Assembly (NCBI RefSeq): GCF_016907845.1
Contig: NZ_JAFBCS010000001.1
Span: 1,302,001 to 1,366,000, forward strand
Direction of reading: 5' to 3'
Length of the DNA: 64,000 nucleotides
Source of the DNA: Arcanobacterium pluranimalium
Lineage (GTDB): Bacteria > Actinomycetota > Actinomycetes > Actinomycetales > Actinomycetaceae
The position numbers and the translations under genes were made by a program. How positions within the stretch are numbered: position 1 is the stretch's first letter; every line of letters begins with the position of its first letter. The notes beneath the pieces were generated by a model, which saw nothing but the letters and a program-made list of their open reading frames with translations, was not told the DNA's origin and ran no database searches. Of this stretch, positions 16,910 through 25,480 are shown one piece after another.

Positions 16910-17290
16910 ATGGCACGCGTAAAGAACGCCGTAAATTCCAAGAAGAAGCGTCGCACTACGCTTGAGCGCGCATCAGGCTACCGTGGTCAGCGTTCGCGCC
17001 TTTACCGCAAGGCAAAGGAACAAGTTACACACTCAATGGTGTACAACTACCGCGATCGCAAGGTGCGCAAGAACGAGTTCCGCAAGCTTTGGATCGCTCG
17101 TATCAATGCTGCATCACGCGCAAATGGTATGACCTACAACCGCTTCATGCAAGGCCTTAAGCTTGCAGGTATCGAGGTTGATCGTCGTATGCTCGCTGAG
17201 CTCGCTGTGAACGATGCTCCAGCATTTGCTGCAATCGTTGAAATGGCTCGTAAGGCTCTGCCTGAGGACGTCAACGCACCTGTAGCCTGA
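16910..17290 (+). CDS. rplT: 50S ribosomal protein L20
   Basis: L20 (126 aa) binds 23S rRNA early in 50S assembly and represses its own operon in several bacteria. The N-terminal extension [19 protein letters not shown] and the core [36 protein letters not shown] and [17 protein letters not shown] are all present. AAGGAGAAATAG precedes the ATG. A strong terminator follows directly. Confidence 0.98.
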   Translation: MARVKNAVNSKKKRRTTLERASGYRGQRSRLYRKAKEQVTHSMVYNYRDRKVRKNEFRKLWIARINAASRANGMTYNRFMQGLKLAGIEVDRRMLAELAVNDAPAFAAIVEMARKALPEDVNAPVA

Positions 17291-17308
17291 GCGGTTACTT
17301 GATCTGGC

Positions 17309-17340
17309 AGTGGCTCGAAATCTGAGGATTTCGAGCCACT
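17309..17340 (+). terminator. rplT terminator
   Basis: A perfect 14-bp stem AGTGGCTCGAAATC / GATTTCGAGCCACT with a TGAG loop starts 18 bases after the rplT stop. It is followed by only a short T run (TTCGT). Confidence 0.85.
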
Positions 17341-17607
17341 TTCGTATGCGTGCATACTTGCGTATTTGCGTGCATATTCGTATCTGTACGCAGTTTTGTG
17401 CCCGTGTGTAGTTTGCACTCGTAGCGCATTTTGTACCTATGTGCAGTTATCCTAAGCACCTGCTCTGCTCCCTTGAGCATACGCATAGGCATGAAGTGCA
17501 GCGAGAAAACCGAGCGCTAAGCTTTCGAAATTGCTACAATATTGCAAAATGGACAGAATCTTGGCGCAAAGGTGCGCTTGTATATGAGCTGTTAGCGAGG
17601 AAATATT
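17341..17607. other. Intergenic region with degenerate TGCGTAT repeats
   Basis: The 267 bases between the rplT terminator and the GH1 gene hold no convincing gene. The first 60 bases contain imperfect copies of TGCGT(G)CATA / TGCGTATT, and the next part repeats GTGCAGTT/GTAGTTTGCA-like words. A CG-centred GCGC-AAAGGT-GCGC inverted repeat lies around 17555-17570. I could not pick out a promoter with confidence. Confidence 0.5.
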
Positions 17608-18900
17608 TTGGGAAAACACACCTATCCACTTGGAAATATAATGATTGGTATTGGATCGGCAGCGCTGCAAATTGAAGGTTCGTTGCCGCGTTCAACGTGG
17701 CATGTGTGGGCTGAAACCCCAGGTAAAGTGGCCGATGGCACCAGTCCGAATCCCACCACAGATCACTGGCGCAGATGGCGCGAAGACAACCAGATCATGG
17801 CTGATCTCAATCTGCAAACGGCACGTATTGGTGTGGATTGGGCGCGCATTGAGCCAGAGTTTAGAGCGTTTGACGACGCCGCGCTGGCGCGTTATCGGGA
17901 AGAGATTGACGATCTTATTGCTAAGGGAATTCATCCATTGGTGACGCTCCACCATTTTGGACACCCGCTGTGGTTTGAAGAACTAGGGGCATTCAACAAG
18001 CAAGAAAATATTCGTTACTTTATTGAATTTGTGGAGCGCGTGCTCGAGTATCTCGGACCAGTGGTGAGTGACTGGATCACTATAAACGAGCCGAACGTCT
18101 ACGCCACTCAGGCGTACTTATTCGACTACGGCCCTATTGTTAATGGCAAGAGCTGGAAAAACTTGCGTTCTACACTGCGAAATCTCGCAGTTGCCCACAT
18201 CAAGGCCTATCAGCTGATTCACGAGCGGATCGACGCCGGAGAGCGCGTCGCTTGCGTAGGTTTCGCCCATCATCGGCGCGTTTTCGCACCTCTCAATCCA
18301 AAGAATCCCTTGCACCAGATCTTCACGCGCATAAATGAGCAGCTATTTCATCGTGAAATCGAAGAAGCCTTTTTCAGCGGGAAATTTGGACGCTTCCTCG
18401 GGAAACCGGTGGGTATCAAGCCTGGCCGCTACTGCGACGTCATCGCTATTAATTACTACTCCCGCACTGCCGTAAGAGGTCTTGACGACGGCGTATTCCC
18501 AGGCGTTCCCACAACCGATTTGGGCTGGGAAATCTATCCACAAGGAGTAGCGATTGCGGCACGTGAGCTCTATGGACGCTACCGACTTCCCATCTGGATT
18601 ACTGAAAACGGCACGGCGGATAACGGAGATTCCTCGCATTTAGAAAAATTCCGGTGCTCGTTTATTCTTGATCATTTGAAAGAAATCCTTGGCAGCAACT
18701 TGCCTATCGAGCGTTATTACCACTGGTGCTTCGTAGACAACTGGGAATGGTCTGACGGAATGGAACCGCGTTTCGGCGTCGTCTATCTTGACCGTGAAAC
18801 TCTTGAACGCAAGCCAAAGCCCTCGGCCTACATGCTGCGCGACCTTATCAACGCAGGTGCGATTACTGATGAGATCGAGAAAAAATACCGCGAAAGCTGA
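17608..18900 (+). CDS. Glycoside hydrolase family 1 (beta-glucosidase-like)
   Basis: A 430-aa GH1 enzyme. The acid/base Glu161 lies in TINEPN and the nucleophile Glu333 in ITENGTAD, both conserved. LHHFGHPLWFEELGAF, INYYSRTAV and HWCFVDNWEWSDGM are standard GH1 segments, the last in the aglycone and sugar-recognition region. It is cytoplasmic, with no signal peptide. The TTG start at 17608 has GCGAGG 7 bases upstream. A phosphate-binding signature for 6-phospho-sugars is not evident, so the substrate could be a free beta-glucoside or beta-galactoside. It stands alone, with no transporter beside it; a sugar ABC transporter lies 27 kb downstream. Confidence 0.9.
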   Translation: MGKHTYPLGNIMIGIGSAALQIEGSLPRSTWHVWAETPGKVADGTSPNPTTDHWRRWREDNQIMADLNLQTARIGVDWARIEPEFRAFDDAALARYREEIDDLIAKGIHPLVTLHHFGHPLWFEELGAFNKQENIRYFIEFVERVLEYLGPVVSDWITINEPNVYATQAYLFDYGPIVNGKSWKNLRSTLRNLAVAHIKAYQLIHERIDAGERVACVGFAHHRRVFAPLNPKNPLHQIFTRINEQLFHREIEEAFFSGKFGRFLGKPVGIKPGRYCDVIAINYYSRTAVRGLDDGVFPGVPTTDLGWEIYPQGVAIAARELYGRYRLPIWITENGTADNGDSSHLEKFRCSFILDHLKEILGSNLPIERYYHWCFVDNWEWSDGMEPRFGVVYLDRETLERKPKPSAYMLRDLINAGAITDEIEKKYRES

Positions 18901-18970
18901 GTGTACCTTTGGGAACTCGCCACTAGGTGTGCGAGAATTGTAGGCGAACAACGAGACTCAAGGAGAAAAC

Positions 18971-19543
18971 GTGGTTGAGATTATTGATGCCAGCATCAAA
19001 GAAAGCAAGATTGATGGTCTTAAGATCATCACACCGAAGCAGATCACGGACGAGCGCGGCACGATTCGCGAGCTATTCCGTTTTTCCTGGCTGAAAGAAA
19101 ACGGCATCGTATCCTCGTTCGAGCAGTGCAATAACACGTTGACTCACCGGGGAGCGGTGCGCGGCTTACATGCCGAAGCAATGACTAAGCTCGTGACGGT
19201 GGCTTCTGGCGAAGTCTTTGGAGCATACGTTGATATTCGTCCCGATTCACCCACTTTTGGCGCAGTCGAAACCGTGCGTATCAAGCCAGGTGTGATGGTG
19301 CTCGTTCCAAATGGCGTGTGTAACGGATTCCAAGCAGCAGGCGAGAGCGCCGATTCCGAGTACATCTACTTCTTTGACCAGGAGTGGAAGCCAGGCATGC
19401 CGGGTTCGGCACTGACGCCACTCGACCCAGAATTGGGCATCGAATGGCCGCTTCCTATTGATGTGAATGATCGTTCGCAGATTTCTGAAAAGGATCTCAA
19501 CGCGCCAACTTTGGCACAATTCAAAGCTGCACATGCCTCGTAA
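18971..19543 (+). CDS. dTDP-4-dehydrorhamnose 3,5-epimerase family protein
   Basis: This 190-aa cupin resembles RmlC. TDERGTIRELFRFSWLKENG and the RGLH motif (TLTHRGAVRGLHAE) carrying the catalytic His are present, followed by VTVASGEVFGAYVDIRPDSPTFG and VLVPNGVCNGFQA. In true RmlC the motif is usually RGLHYQ or RGLHFQ; here it is RGLHAE. No other dTDP-rhamnose genes (rmlA, B, D) are nearby, so the substrate may be another nucleotide sugar. The GTG start follows AGGAGAAAAC. It is separate from the glycosidase upstream (70 bases) and close to the TrmH gene downstream. Confidence 0.8.
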   Translation: MVEIIDASIKESKIDGLKIITPKQITDERGTIRELFRFSWLKENGIVSSFEQCNNTLTHRGAVRGLHAEAMTKLVTVASGEVFGAYVDIRPDSPTFGAVETVRIKPGVMVLVPNGVCNGFQAAGESADSEYIYFFDQEWKPGMPGSALTPLDPELGIEWPLPIDVNDRSQISEKDLNAPTLAQFKAAHAS

Positions 19544-19556
19544 TCATATAGAGGAA

Positions 19557-20378
19557 ATGACGGGACAGCTCAAGAAAGTTCTTGGGCTGTTTCGTCGTTC
19601 AAACCGGTACCGTTATGTGCAAGCCGTAGTTGAGGGGCCGCAGGCTGTTCGTGAGCTGCTGAAATTTGCTCCTGAGCTGATCAGAGACGTTTATGCCACT
19701 AACGCTGCTCTCAATGCTCATCGGGATATTGACGAGCTTTTGAAGCGGCACGATCCTTATACGCACATCCTTAGCGAAGAATTGTGTAACCGACTCAGTT
19801 CGGACGCACAAGGAATTCTTGCCGTGATGAATATTGCCGACGAGCCAGACCTTGATGAGATCTTTGCACAGTCGCAATTGCTTGTGATGGCGGTCAATGG
19901 TTCCGATCCCGGAAACGTGGGCACGATTATTCGCTCCGCGGACGCAGCGGGAGCGAACGCCGTCGTCCTTGGGCATGGTTCGGTGGACGCGAGCAATCCG
20001 AAAGTCATTCGTTCCTCGGTGGGTTCGGTTTTTCATCTTCCGATTATTGAAGACGAACATGCTGGTGACGTCGTGGAGCGTGCTCACGCGCACGGTTTTA
20101 TTGTTCTACTTGCCGACGGCGCAGGCCAGTACAAGCTCAATGATCTTTCCGACGCCGCTTGCCAAGCACATTTTGAGGGTCGCGCGGTAGAAGGCCTAGA
20201 TTTGCGGGCGAGAACCTTGTGGTTGGTTGGCAATGAAGCGCACGGTTTTACGGATGAGCAGCGCAAATTAGCTGATTATATTGTGTCCGTGCCTATGTGG
20301 GGGCACACTGAATCGCTCAATGTGGCTATGGCTACGACCTTGTGTCTCTATGCGTCTGCGCAGGCGCAGGCGCGATAA
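19557..20378 (+). CDS. TrmH/TsnR-family rRNA 2'-O-methyltransferase
   Basis: A SpoU-class SPOUT methyltransferase of about 273 aa. An N-terminal RNA-substrate domain (RYRYVQAVVEGPQAVRELL) precedes the catalytic domain with motif 1 VNGSDPGNVGTIIRSADAAGANAVVLG, motif 2 LWLVGNEAHGFTDEQ and motif 3 VSVPMWGHTESLNVAMATTLCLY. The position after rplT and before pheST corresponds to TsnR in Mycobacterium. Start uncertain: ATG 19557 has AGAGGA very close, and ATG 19533 would overlap the epimerase gene by 11 bases. Confidence 0.88.
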   Translation: MTGQLKKVLGLFRRSNRYRYVQAVVEGPQAVRELLKFAPELIRDVYATNAALNAHRDIDELLKRHDPYTHILSEELCNRLSSDAQGILAVMNIADEPDLDEIFAQSQLLVMAVNGSDPGNVGTIIRSADAAGANAVVLGHGSVDASNPKVIRSSVGSVFHLPIIEDEHAGDVVERAHAHGFIVLLADGAGQYKLNDLSDAACQAHFEGRAVEGLDLRARTLWLVGNEAHGFTDEQRKLADYIVSVPMWGHTESLNVAMATTLCLYASAQAQAR

Positions 20379-20522
20379 CGTGCACGGTTGCGGTAACAGG
20401 GCAGTTGCGATAATACGGATAGTGGCATCGCGTTACGTGCTGCAGTGTTACGTGTGAAAATGGGCGTGATACCTGGGAGAAATAGGCTTATTGCCTGGGA
20501 GAAAGCGCGATTCTGATTCTTA
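20379..20522. other. Short intergenic region with imperfect direct repeats
   Basis: Between convergent trmH and the PfkB gene, TACCTGGGAGAAAT and TGCCTGGGAGAAAG form an imperfect repeat about 28 bases apart (20469 and 20494 region). GTTACGTG also repeats. No clear hairpin terminator or gene is visible. Confidence 0.4.
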
Positions 20523-21374
20523 TTAAAGCTCAGACTCCGCATCGAGCCAGCCCAGAACTCCGCTGTATTTCGTAGATTTGCTTGCAAAAGCGATTGCTTC
20601 TCGCAAAGCAGTGAGCGGATTTGAGGCTTGGGGGAGAAAAGCCGTAAAAGAGCCATGCAACACATCGCCTGCGCCAAGGGTATCTTTCACAGCAACGCGC
20701 GGAACTTGGATCTGTACCTCTTGCTGACCAGCAATGGCGTGTACTGGTTGCTCTCCGGCAGACTGCGCGAGAAGCTGAAAATCATAGCCGCGCAAATAAT
20801 CAAAGGTGAGTTCTTGAGTAGAGCCGGGGTGCACGAAATCTTGTGAAAGAATAACGTGCGTAGAGAGCGGTAAGAGTTCTTCCGTTCCCGCTTTCCACGA
20901 GCCACCGTCAAAAATAACCGGAATACCGGCGTCTTTACAACGTTCCGCAAATAATTTTTGCAGCTGTGGCAGGTGGCCGTCGATTTCGAGGATTACGACG
21001 TCGTCGAGAATCGAGACGTCAGGGTTGCGAAATTTCCGATTGGGATTGTTGCGCGAGACGACGGTGCGCATTCCGGCGTCGTCCACAAAAACGGTGGACA
21101 CTGGAAACTCTGAATCCGCAGCAAGATCAATAACTTCAATACCCTCAGCAAAGAGCTTTTCCAGGGCCAGACGTGCGAGGGGAGTGTCGCCCAGCAGAGT
21201 CACTAAACGAGCAGGGACGCCAAGAGCTGCGGCAGTGCGAGCAGCATTTGCGGCTGGACCTCCCACATCAAGCAGGGTTTGATGCGAAACAATCTTTTGA
21301 TTAGCCTGTGGAACTTCCGTCACGTGCTGGGTTACGTCGATGGTGGTTAGTCCACAAAACAATGCAGTGCTCAT
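20523..21374 (-). CDS. PfkB-family carbohydrate kinase
   Basis: A ribokinase-like sugar kinase of about 283 aa. The N-terminal glycine-rich substrate signature is LLDVGGPAANAARTAAALG. The C-terminal PfkB signature VKDTLGAGDVLHGSF includes the catalytic Asp and anion hole. VSRNNPNRKF lies in the substrate-lid region. I take the ATG at 21374 (MSTALFCGLTTIDV), because the beta-strand opening of the family starts there. No clear Shine-Dalgarno precedes it, so it may be leaderless. The sugar substrate is not evident. It is convergent with the TrmH gene. Confidence 0.85.
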   Translation of the reverse strand: MSTALFCGLTTIDVTQHVTEVPQANQKIVSHQTLLDVGGPAANAARTAAALGVPARLVTLLGDTPLARLALEKLFAEGIEVIDLAADSEFPVSTVFVDDAGMRTVVSRNNPNRKFRNPDVSILDDVVILEIDGHLPQLQKLFAERCKDAGIPVIFDGGSWKAGTEELLPLSTHVILSQDFVHPGSTQELTFDYLRGYDFQLLAQSAGEQPVHAIAGQQEVQIQVPRVAVKDTLGAGDVLHGSFTAFLPQASNPLTALREAIAFASKSTKYSGVLGWLDAESEL

Positions 21375-21541
21375 AAATACAATCGTAAGATTTCTAACCA
21401 TATGTGTGCATCTATGTGCGCGAAAGGGAAAGAACAATCACGAAATGAACGCGCTTCGCGTGTTGGCTTATAGCTCGGTAGACTAGTGCAGGTATGGATT
21501 ATTTATTACTCCGAAATGTCACGTTTATGTGAAAGGTAATC

Positions 21542-22633
21542 ATGGATCTCAGTCCATTAGACGAAACGGGAATCGCAGCAGCGGTGCGCTCAGCCTGCGC
21601 TGCATTCGATGCTGCCAACAGCCTAGATGAGCTCAAAGAAGCTCGTCTATGCCATATGGGTGATGCTGCGCCAATCACGCGCGCCAATATGGCAATCAAA
21701 AATTTGGACAAAGAGCTTAAACCTACGGCAGGTAAGCTCTTAGGCGCTGCACGAAAAGAAATCAGCAGTGCTTTAGCTCAAGCCACTGAGCGCATCGAAG
21801 CCCTCAATGAGGCGCGTATGCTCGCTGAAGAGACGGTCGATGTGACTGTGCCTACGCGCCGAGCGCCTCTTGGTGCACGTCATCCGCTCAATGTGCTCTT
21901 GGAGGACGTTTCGGATTTCTTTATCGGAATGGGTTGGGACGTTGTTGAAGGTCCAGAAGTTGAACACGAGTGGTTTAATTTCGATGCGCTCAATTTCGGT
22001 CCTGATCATCCAGCGCGGCAGATGCAAGATACTTTCTATGTGGCAGGCGTGGAACACGTGAGCTCAGAGTCTCAATCTGCACAGCCGATCGCCGCGCAAC
22101 CAGGGCTGGTACTGCGCACGCACACCTCGCCTGTGCAGTCGCACACGCTGCTTTCGCGCGGAGCGCCTGTTTATATTGCCTGCCCAGGTAAGGTGTATCG
22201 CACTGATGCGCTCGACGCTACTCATACGCCAGTGTTCCACCAGATTGAAGGCCTTGCCGTTGATAAAGGATTGACGATGGAGCACCTCAAAGGCACGCTT
22301 GACCATTTTGCTAAGGCAATGTTTGGCCCGGAAGCAAAGACGCGTTTGCGCCCGTCGTTCTTCCCATTCACTGAGCCATCAGCGGAGATGGATTTGTGGT
22401 TCCCATTGAAGAAGGGCGGTCCAGGCTGGATTGAATGGGGAGGCTGCGGCATGGTTAATCCTGAAGTTTTGCGCAATGCGGGTATTAATCCAGATGAATA
22501 CACCGGTTTTGCATTCGGTATGGGTATTGAGCGCACGCTGATGCTCCGGCATGGGATCGCGGATATGCGCGATATGGTTGAGGGCGATATTCGGTTCTCT
22601 TTGCAATTCAGCACCACGGGAAGGGGAAACTGA
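21542..22633 (+). CDS. pheS: Phenylalanyl-tRNA synthetase alpha subunit
   Basis: PheS (363 aa) is the catalytic subunit of the alpha2beta2 class-II enzyme. An N-terminal coiled coil (residues about 1-85) precedes class-II motif 1 ([19 protein letters not shown]), motif 2 ([27 protein letters not shown]) and motif 3 ([17 protein letters not shown]). ATG 21542 has GAAAGG upstream. The TGA overlaps the pheT ATG by one base, showing coupled synthesis of the two subunits. Confidence 0.97.
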   Translation: MDLSPLDETGIAAAVRSACAAFDAANSLDELKEARLCHMGDAAPITRANMAIKNLDKELKPTAGKLLGAARKEISSALAQATERIEALNEARMLAEETVDVTVPTRRAPLGARHPLNVLLEDVSDFFIGMGWDVVEGPEVEHEWFNFDALNFGPDHPARQMQDTFYVAGVEHVSSESQSAQPIAAQPGLVLRTHTSPVQSHTLLSRGAPVYIACPGKVYRTDALDATHTPVFHQIEGLAVDKGLTMEHLKGTLDHFAKAMFGPEAKTRLRPSFFPFTEPSAEMDLWFPLKKGGPGWIEWGGCGMVNPEVLRNAGINPDEYTGFAFGMGIERTLMLRHGIADMRDMVEGDIRFSLQFSTTGRGN

Positions 22634-25245
22634 TGCCACGTATTCCACTAGATTGGCTGCGTCAGCACGTTGACGTGCCTGCGGATCTCAGTGCTGAGGA
22701 ATTAGCTGCTGCACTGGTAAAGGTAGGTTTGGAAGAAGAGACGATCCACCGTTCAGAAGTAACTGGACCGATCGTCGTCGGCAAGGTATTGACGCTCGAA
22801 AAGAACGAACAATCCAACGGAAAGCTCATCAATTACTGCCGCGTCGACGTCGGTGTGCATAACGATGCACCTGGTGAGGGGAAAGAGCCGTCTGAACTGC
22901 CATCGCGCGGAATTATTTGCGGGGCGCATAACTTCGTGGAGGGTGACTACGTCGTAGTTTCGCTGCCTGGTGCCGTGCTGCCTGGCGATTTTAAGATTGC
23001 AGCTCGCAAGACTTACGGACACATTTCTGACGGTATGATTTGCTCGCAGCGTGAGCTTGGCCTGGGCAATGACCACGATGGAATTATTGTGCTTGCGCAT
23101 AACGACGACGAAGCACGCGAGCGCGGCATTCCAGCCATCGGTAGTGACGTGCTCGGTTTCCTTGGGCTTAACGATGAAGTCTTGGAAATCAACATCACCC
23201 CTGATCGTGGCTATTGTTTCTCGATGCGCGGCGTGGCTCGTGAGTATTCCCATTCCACGGGCGCTCAATTTACAGACCCTGCGCTGGAATCTGCCGCGGC
23301 AAAGAATGTGCCTGCAGTAAATAACGAGGGTTTCGCTGTTGAGATTGCCGACGACGCTCCGATTCACGGCGTGCCTGGATGCTCACGTTTCGTCACGCGC
23401 ATTGTGCGTGGTATTGATGCCAGTGCGCAGTCGCCACAGTGGATGCAAGATAGGCTCACGGCGGCTGGTATGCGCCCGATTTCACTGGTGGTTGATGCAA
23501 CGAATTATGTGATGCTCGATCTGGGGCAACCGCTTCACGCCTATGACCTCAACAAAACAGTTGCGCCATTGATCGTGCGCCGCGCGAAAGCTGGGGAAAT
23601 CCTGCGTACACTCGACGGCGCCCCGCGCACTTTGGGCGACGAAGATTTGGTTATCGCCGATTCGCACGGTGGACGCGGTGCGCGCGCAGTTGGTCTAGCA
23701 GGCACGATGGGTGGTGCAAGCACCGAAATTTCAGATCAAACTACTGATGTGCTAATTGAAGCGGCACATTTTGATTCGGTATCGGTGGCACGTATGGCGC
23801 GCAATCACCGACTTCCATCGGAGGCCTCAAAGCGTTTCGAGCGTGGCGTTGATCCGCAGTTGCCGCCGATCGCTGCGCAGGCGGTAGTGGATTTGCTGGT
23901 TGAGTACGGCGGTGGCACTGCTGATCAGGCTAATTTTGAAGTGAATAATATTGCGCCAATTCCAGCGCTAGCATTCAATACTCGCGAAACACGGCGTCTG
24001 ACTGGTCTGGAAATTTCAGCGAAGAAACAGATCGCTGTGCTGCAAGCAATTGGTTGTGAAGTGGAAGAAATTCCATCAATTGCCGGCGAAAGTGGCGAGG
24101 GCGATACTGAACTTTCGGTCACGCCGCCAGCTTGGCGACCAGACTTGGTAGGCGCTGCACACTTTGTTGAAGAAATCGCGCGACTGGTGGGATTCGATGA
24201 AATTGCTTCGGTCGTTCCATATGCTCCAGCAGGGCATGGCTTGGGTGTAGCTCAACGTCAGGCACGCGACGTGGCACGTGCGCTCGCCGAGCAAGGCTGG
24301 GTGCAGGTACTGAGCTATCCGTTCGTGTCAGGGCAGGTTTTCGATCAGCAAGGTATTGTGGACGACGACGCGCGCCGCCTCGCTATTCGTTTGCAAAACC
24401 CCTTGCAAGAATCTGCACCGTATATGCGGACGTCTATTCTCGACTCGCTGCTTGAAACTGCGAAGCTGAATGTGGCGCGTGGGCATAGCACTGTTGCGGT
24501 CTTTGAAACTGGCCTGGTGACGCATGCCCAAGGCATTGTGCCAGCGGTAAATCCAGGAGTTGGAAAGCGGCCATCGGATGCCGAACTTGGCGCGCTCGAT
24601 GATGCCATCCCGACGCAGCCGCGGCATATTGCGGGTGTAGCTACTGCTCGAGCAACTGAACCTGCTGCTGATTTAGCTGCAATCACGTGGGATTGGCGAG
24701 ATGCCATTGAAGCTGTTAAGACGCTCGGCCGCACTATTGGTGTAGAATTGCAAGTTAAGCAGGCACAATATGCGCCGTTCCACCCTGGTCGCTGCGCGCA
24801 AATCTGCGTTGGTGAAACCGTCATTGGCTATGCTGGAGAACTGGCTCCACAGGTGTGCAAGGCTTTTGACTTGCCTCAACGCGCCATCGCTTTTGAAGCA
24901 GATTTGGATGCCCTCTTTGCTGCTCGTGGAAATGCGCCGATCCAAGTAGCGCCAGTATCGACGTTCCCAATGGCTAAAGAGGATATTGCCATCGTGGTAG
25001 ACGAGGATTTACCGGCTCAGGAAGTTGAGAAAGTGATGAAGCAGGTGGGCGGTGAAATCCTCGAAGACGTGCGTCTTTTCGACGTATATCGGGGAGATCA
25101 GATTGGTGAGGGCAAGAAATCTTTGGCTTTTGCCTTGCGTCTGCGTGGTCTCGATCATACTCTCACGGCTGAGGAAACTGCAGCACTGCGAAAGCGAATT
25201 GTTAAGCAATTGAAGAAAGCGTTCAATGCTGAGCTTCGGGGCTGA
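22633..25245 (+). CDS. pheT: Phenylalanyl-tRNA synthetase beta subunit
   Basis: PheT (870 aa) supplies tRNA binding and editing. Domains in order: EMAP/OB-type tRNA-binding domain (residues about 40-160, IVVGKVLTLEKNEQSNGKL), B3/B4 editing domain (about 220-400, GVPGCSRFVTRIV and SEASKRFERGVDP), B5 (about 435-510), catalytic-like core (about 520-780) and the C-terminal ferredoxin-fold anticodon-binding domain (VSTFPMAKEDIAIVVDEDL ... FDVYRGDQIGEGKKSLAF). It is the second gene of the pheST operon and is followed by a strong terminator. Confidence 0.97.
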   Translation: MPRIPLDWLRQHVDVPADLSAEELAAALVKVGLEEETIHRSEVTGPIVVGKVLTLEKNEQSNGKLINYCRVDVGVHNDAPGEGKEPSELPSRGIICGAHNFVEGDYVVVSLPGAVLPGDFKIAARKTYGHISDGMICSQRELGLGNDHDGIIVLAHNDDEARERGIPAIGSDVLGFLGLNDEVLEINITPDRGYCFSMRGVAREYSHSTGAQFTDPALESAAAKNVPAVNNEGFAVEIADDAPIHGVPGCSRFVTRIVRGIDASAQSPQWMQDRLTAAGMRPISLVVDATNYVMLDLGQPLHAYDLNKTVAPLIVRRAKAGEILRTLDGAPRTLGDEDLVIADSHGGRGARAVGLAGTMGGASTEISDQTTDVLIEAAHFDSVSVARMARNHRLPSEASKRFERGVDPQLPPIAAQAVVDLLVEYGGGTADQANFEVNNIAPIPALAFNTRETRRLTGLEISAKKQIAVLQAIGCEVEEIPSIAGESGEGDTELSVTPPAWRPDLVGAAHFVEEIARLVGFDEIASVVPYAPAGHGLGVAQRQARDVARALAEQGWVQVLSYPFVSGQVFDQQGIVDDDARRLAIRLQNPLQESAPYMRTSILDSLLETAKLNVARGHSTVAVFETGLVTHAQGIVPAVNPGVGKRPSDAELGALDDAIPTQPRHIAGVATARATEPAADLAAITWDWRDAIEAVKTLGRTIGVELQVKQAQYAPFHPGRCAQICVGETVIGYAGELAPQVCKAFDLPQRAIAFEADLDALFAARGNAPIQVAPVSTFPMAKEDIAIVVDEDLPAQEVEKVMKQVGGEILEDVRLFDVYRGDQIGEGKKSLAFALRLRGLDHTLTAEETAALRKRIVKQLKKAFNAELRG

Positions 25246-25275
25246 TCGCAGCTGACGTGCTGTGATAGCCGCTTT

Positions 25276-25308
25276 GGGTGGAAGCAGAACGCGAATCTGC
25301 TTCCACCC
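25276..25308 (+). terminator. pheST terminator
   Basis: A 13-bp stem GGGTGGAAGCAGA / TCTGCTTCCACCC with a 7-base loop is followed by ATTTT. It lies 30 bases after the pheT stop. Confidence 0.88.
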
Positions 25309-25374
25309 ATTTTGATGTGCGCTCGATCTGAGTTATCTTGTGCAAGTGAAATATTTTAATTTTTAAGAAAGCGT

Positions 25375-25389
25375 TTCTTTACGAATTTA
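25375..25389. promoter_or_regulatory. Palindrome upstream of gltB (LacI/cre-like)
   Basis: AAGAAA-GCG-TTTCTT is a perfect inverted repeat with a central CG, including GAAAGCGTTTC. This form is typical of LacI/GalR-family or cre-like operators. It lies 92 bases before the gltB ATG in an AT-rich stretch. No regulator gene is adjacent, so the binding protein is unknown. It does not match the AmtR operator pattern I know for nitrogen control. Confidence 0.35.
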
Positions 25390-25480
25390 TGACCAAATCA
25401 TGAGACGTCTTACCGCCTCGACTAGTGAACAAATACTTTTGACTTAATGACCAACCAATAATGTAAGGGGAGGCCGCTCT

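Noticed and set aside
22753-23367. Long minus-strand frame inside pheT
   Set aside because: It is antisense to a well-supported synthetase gene, with no independent signal.
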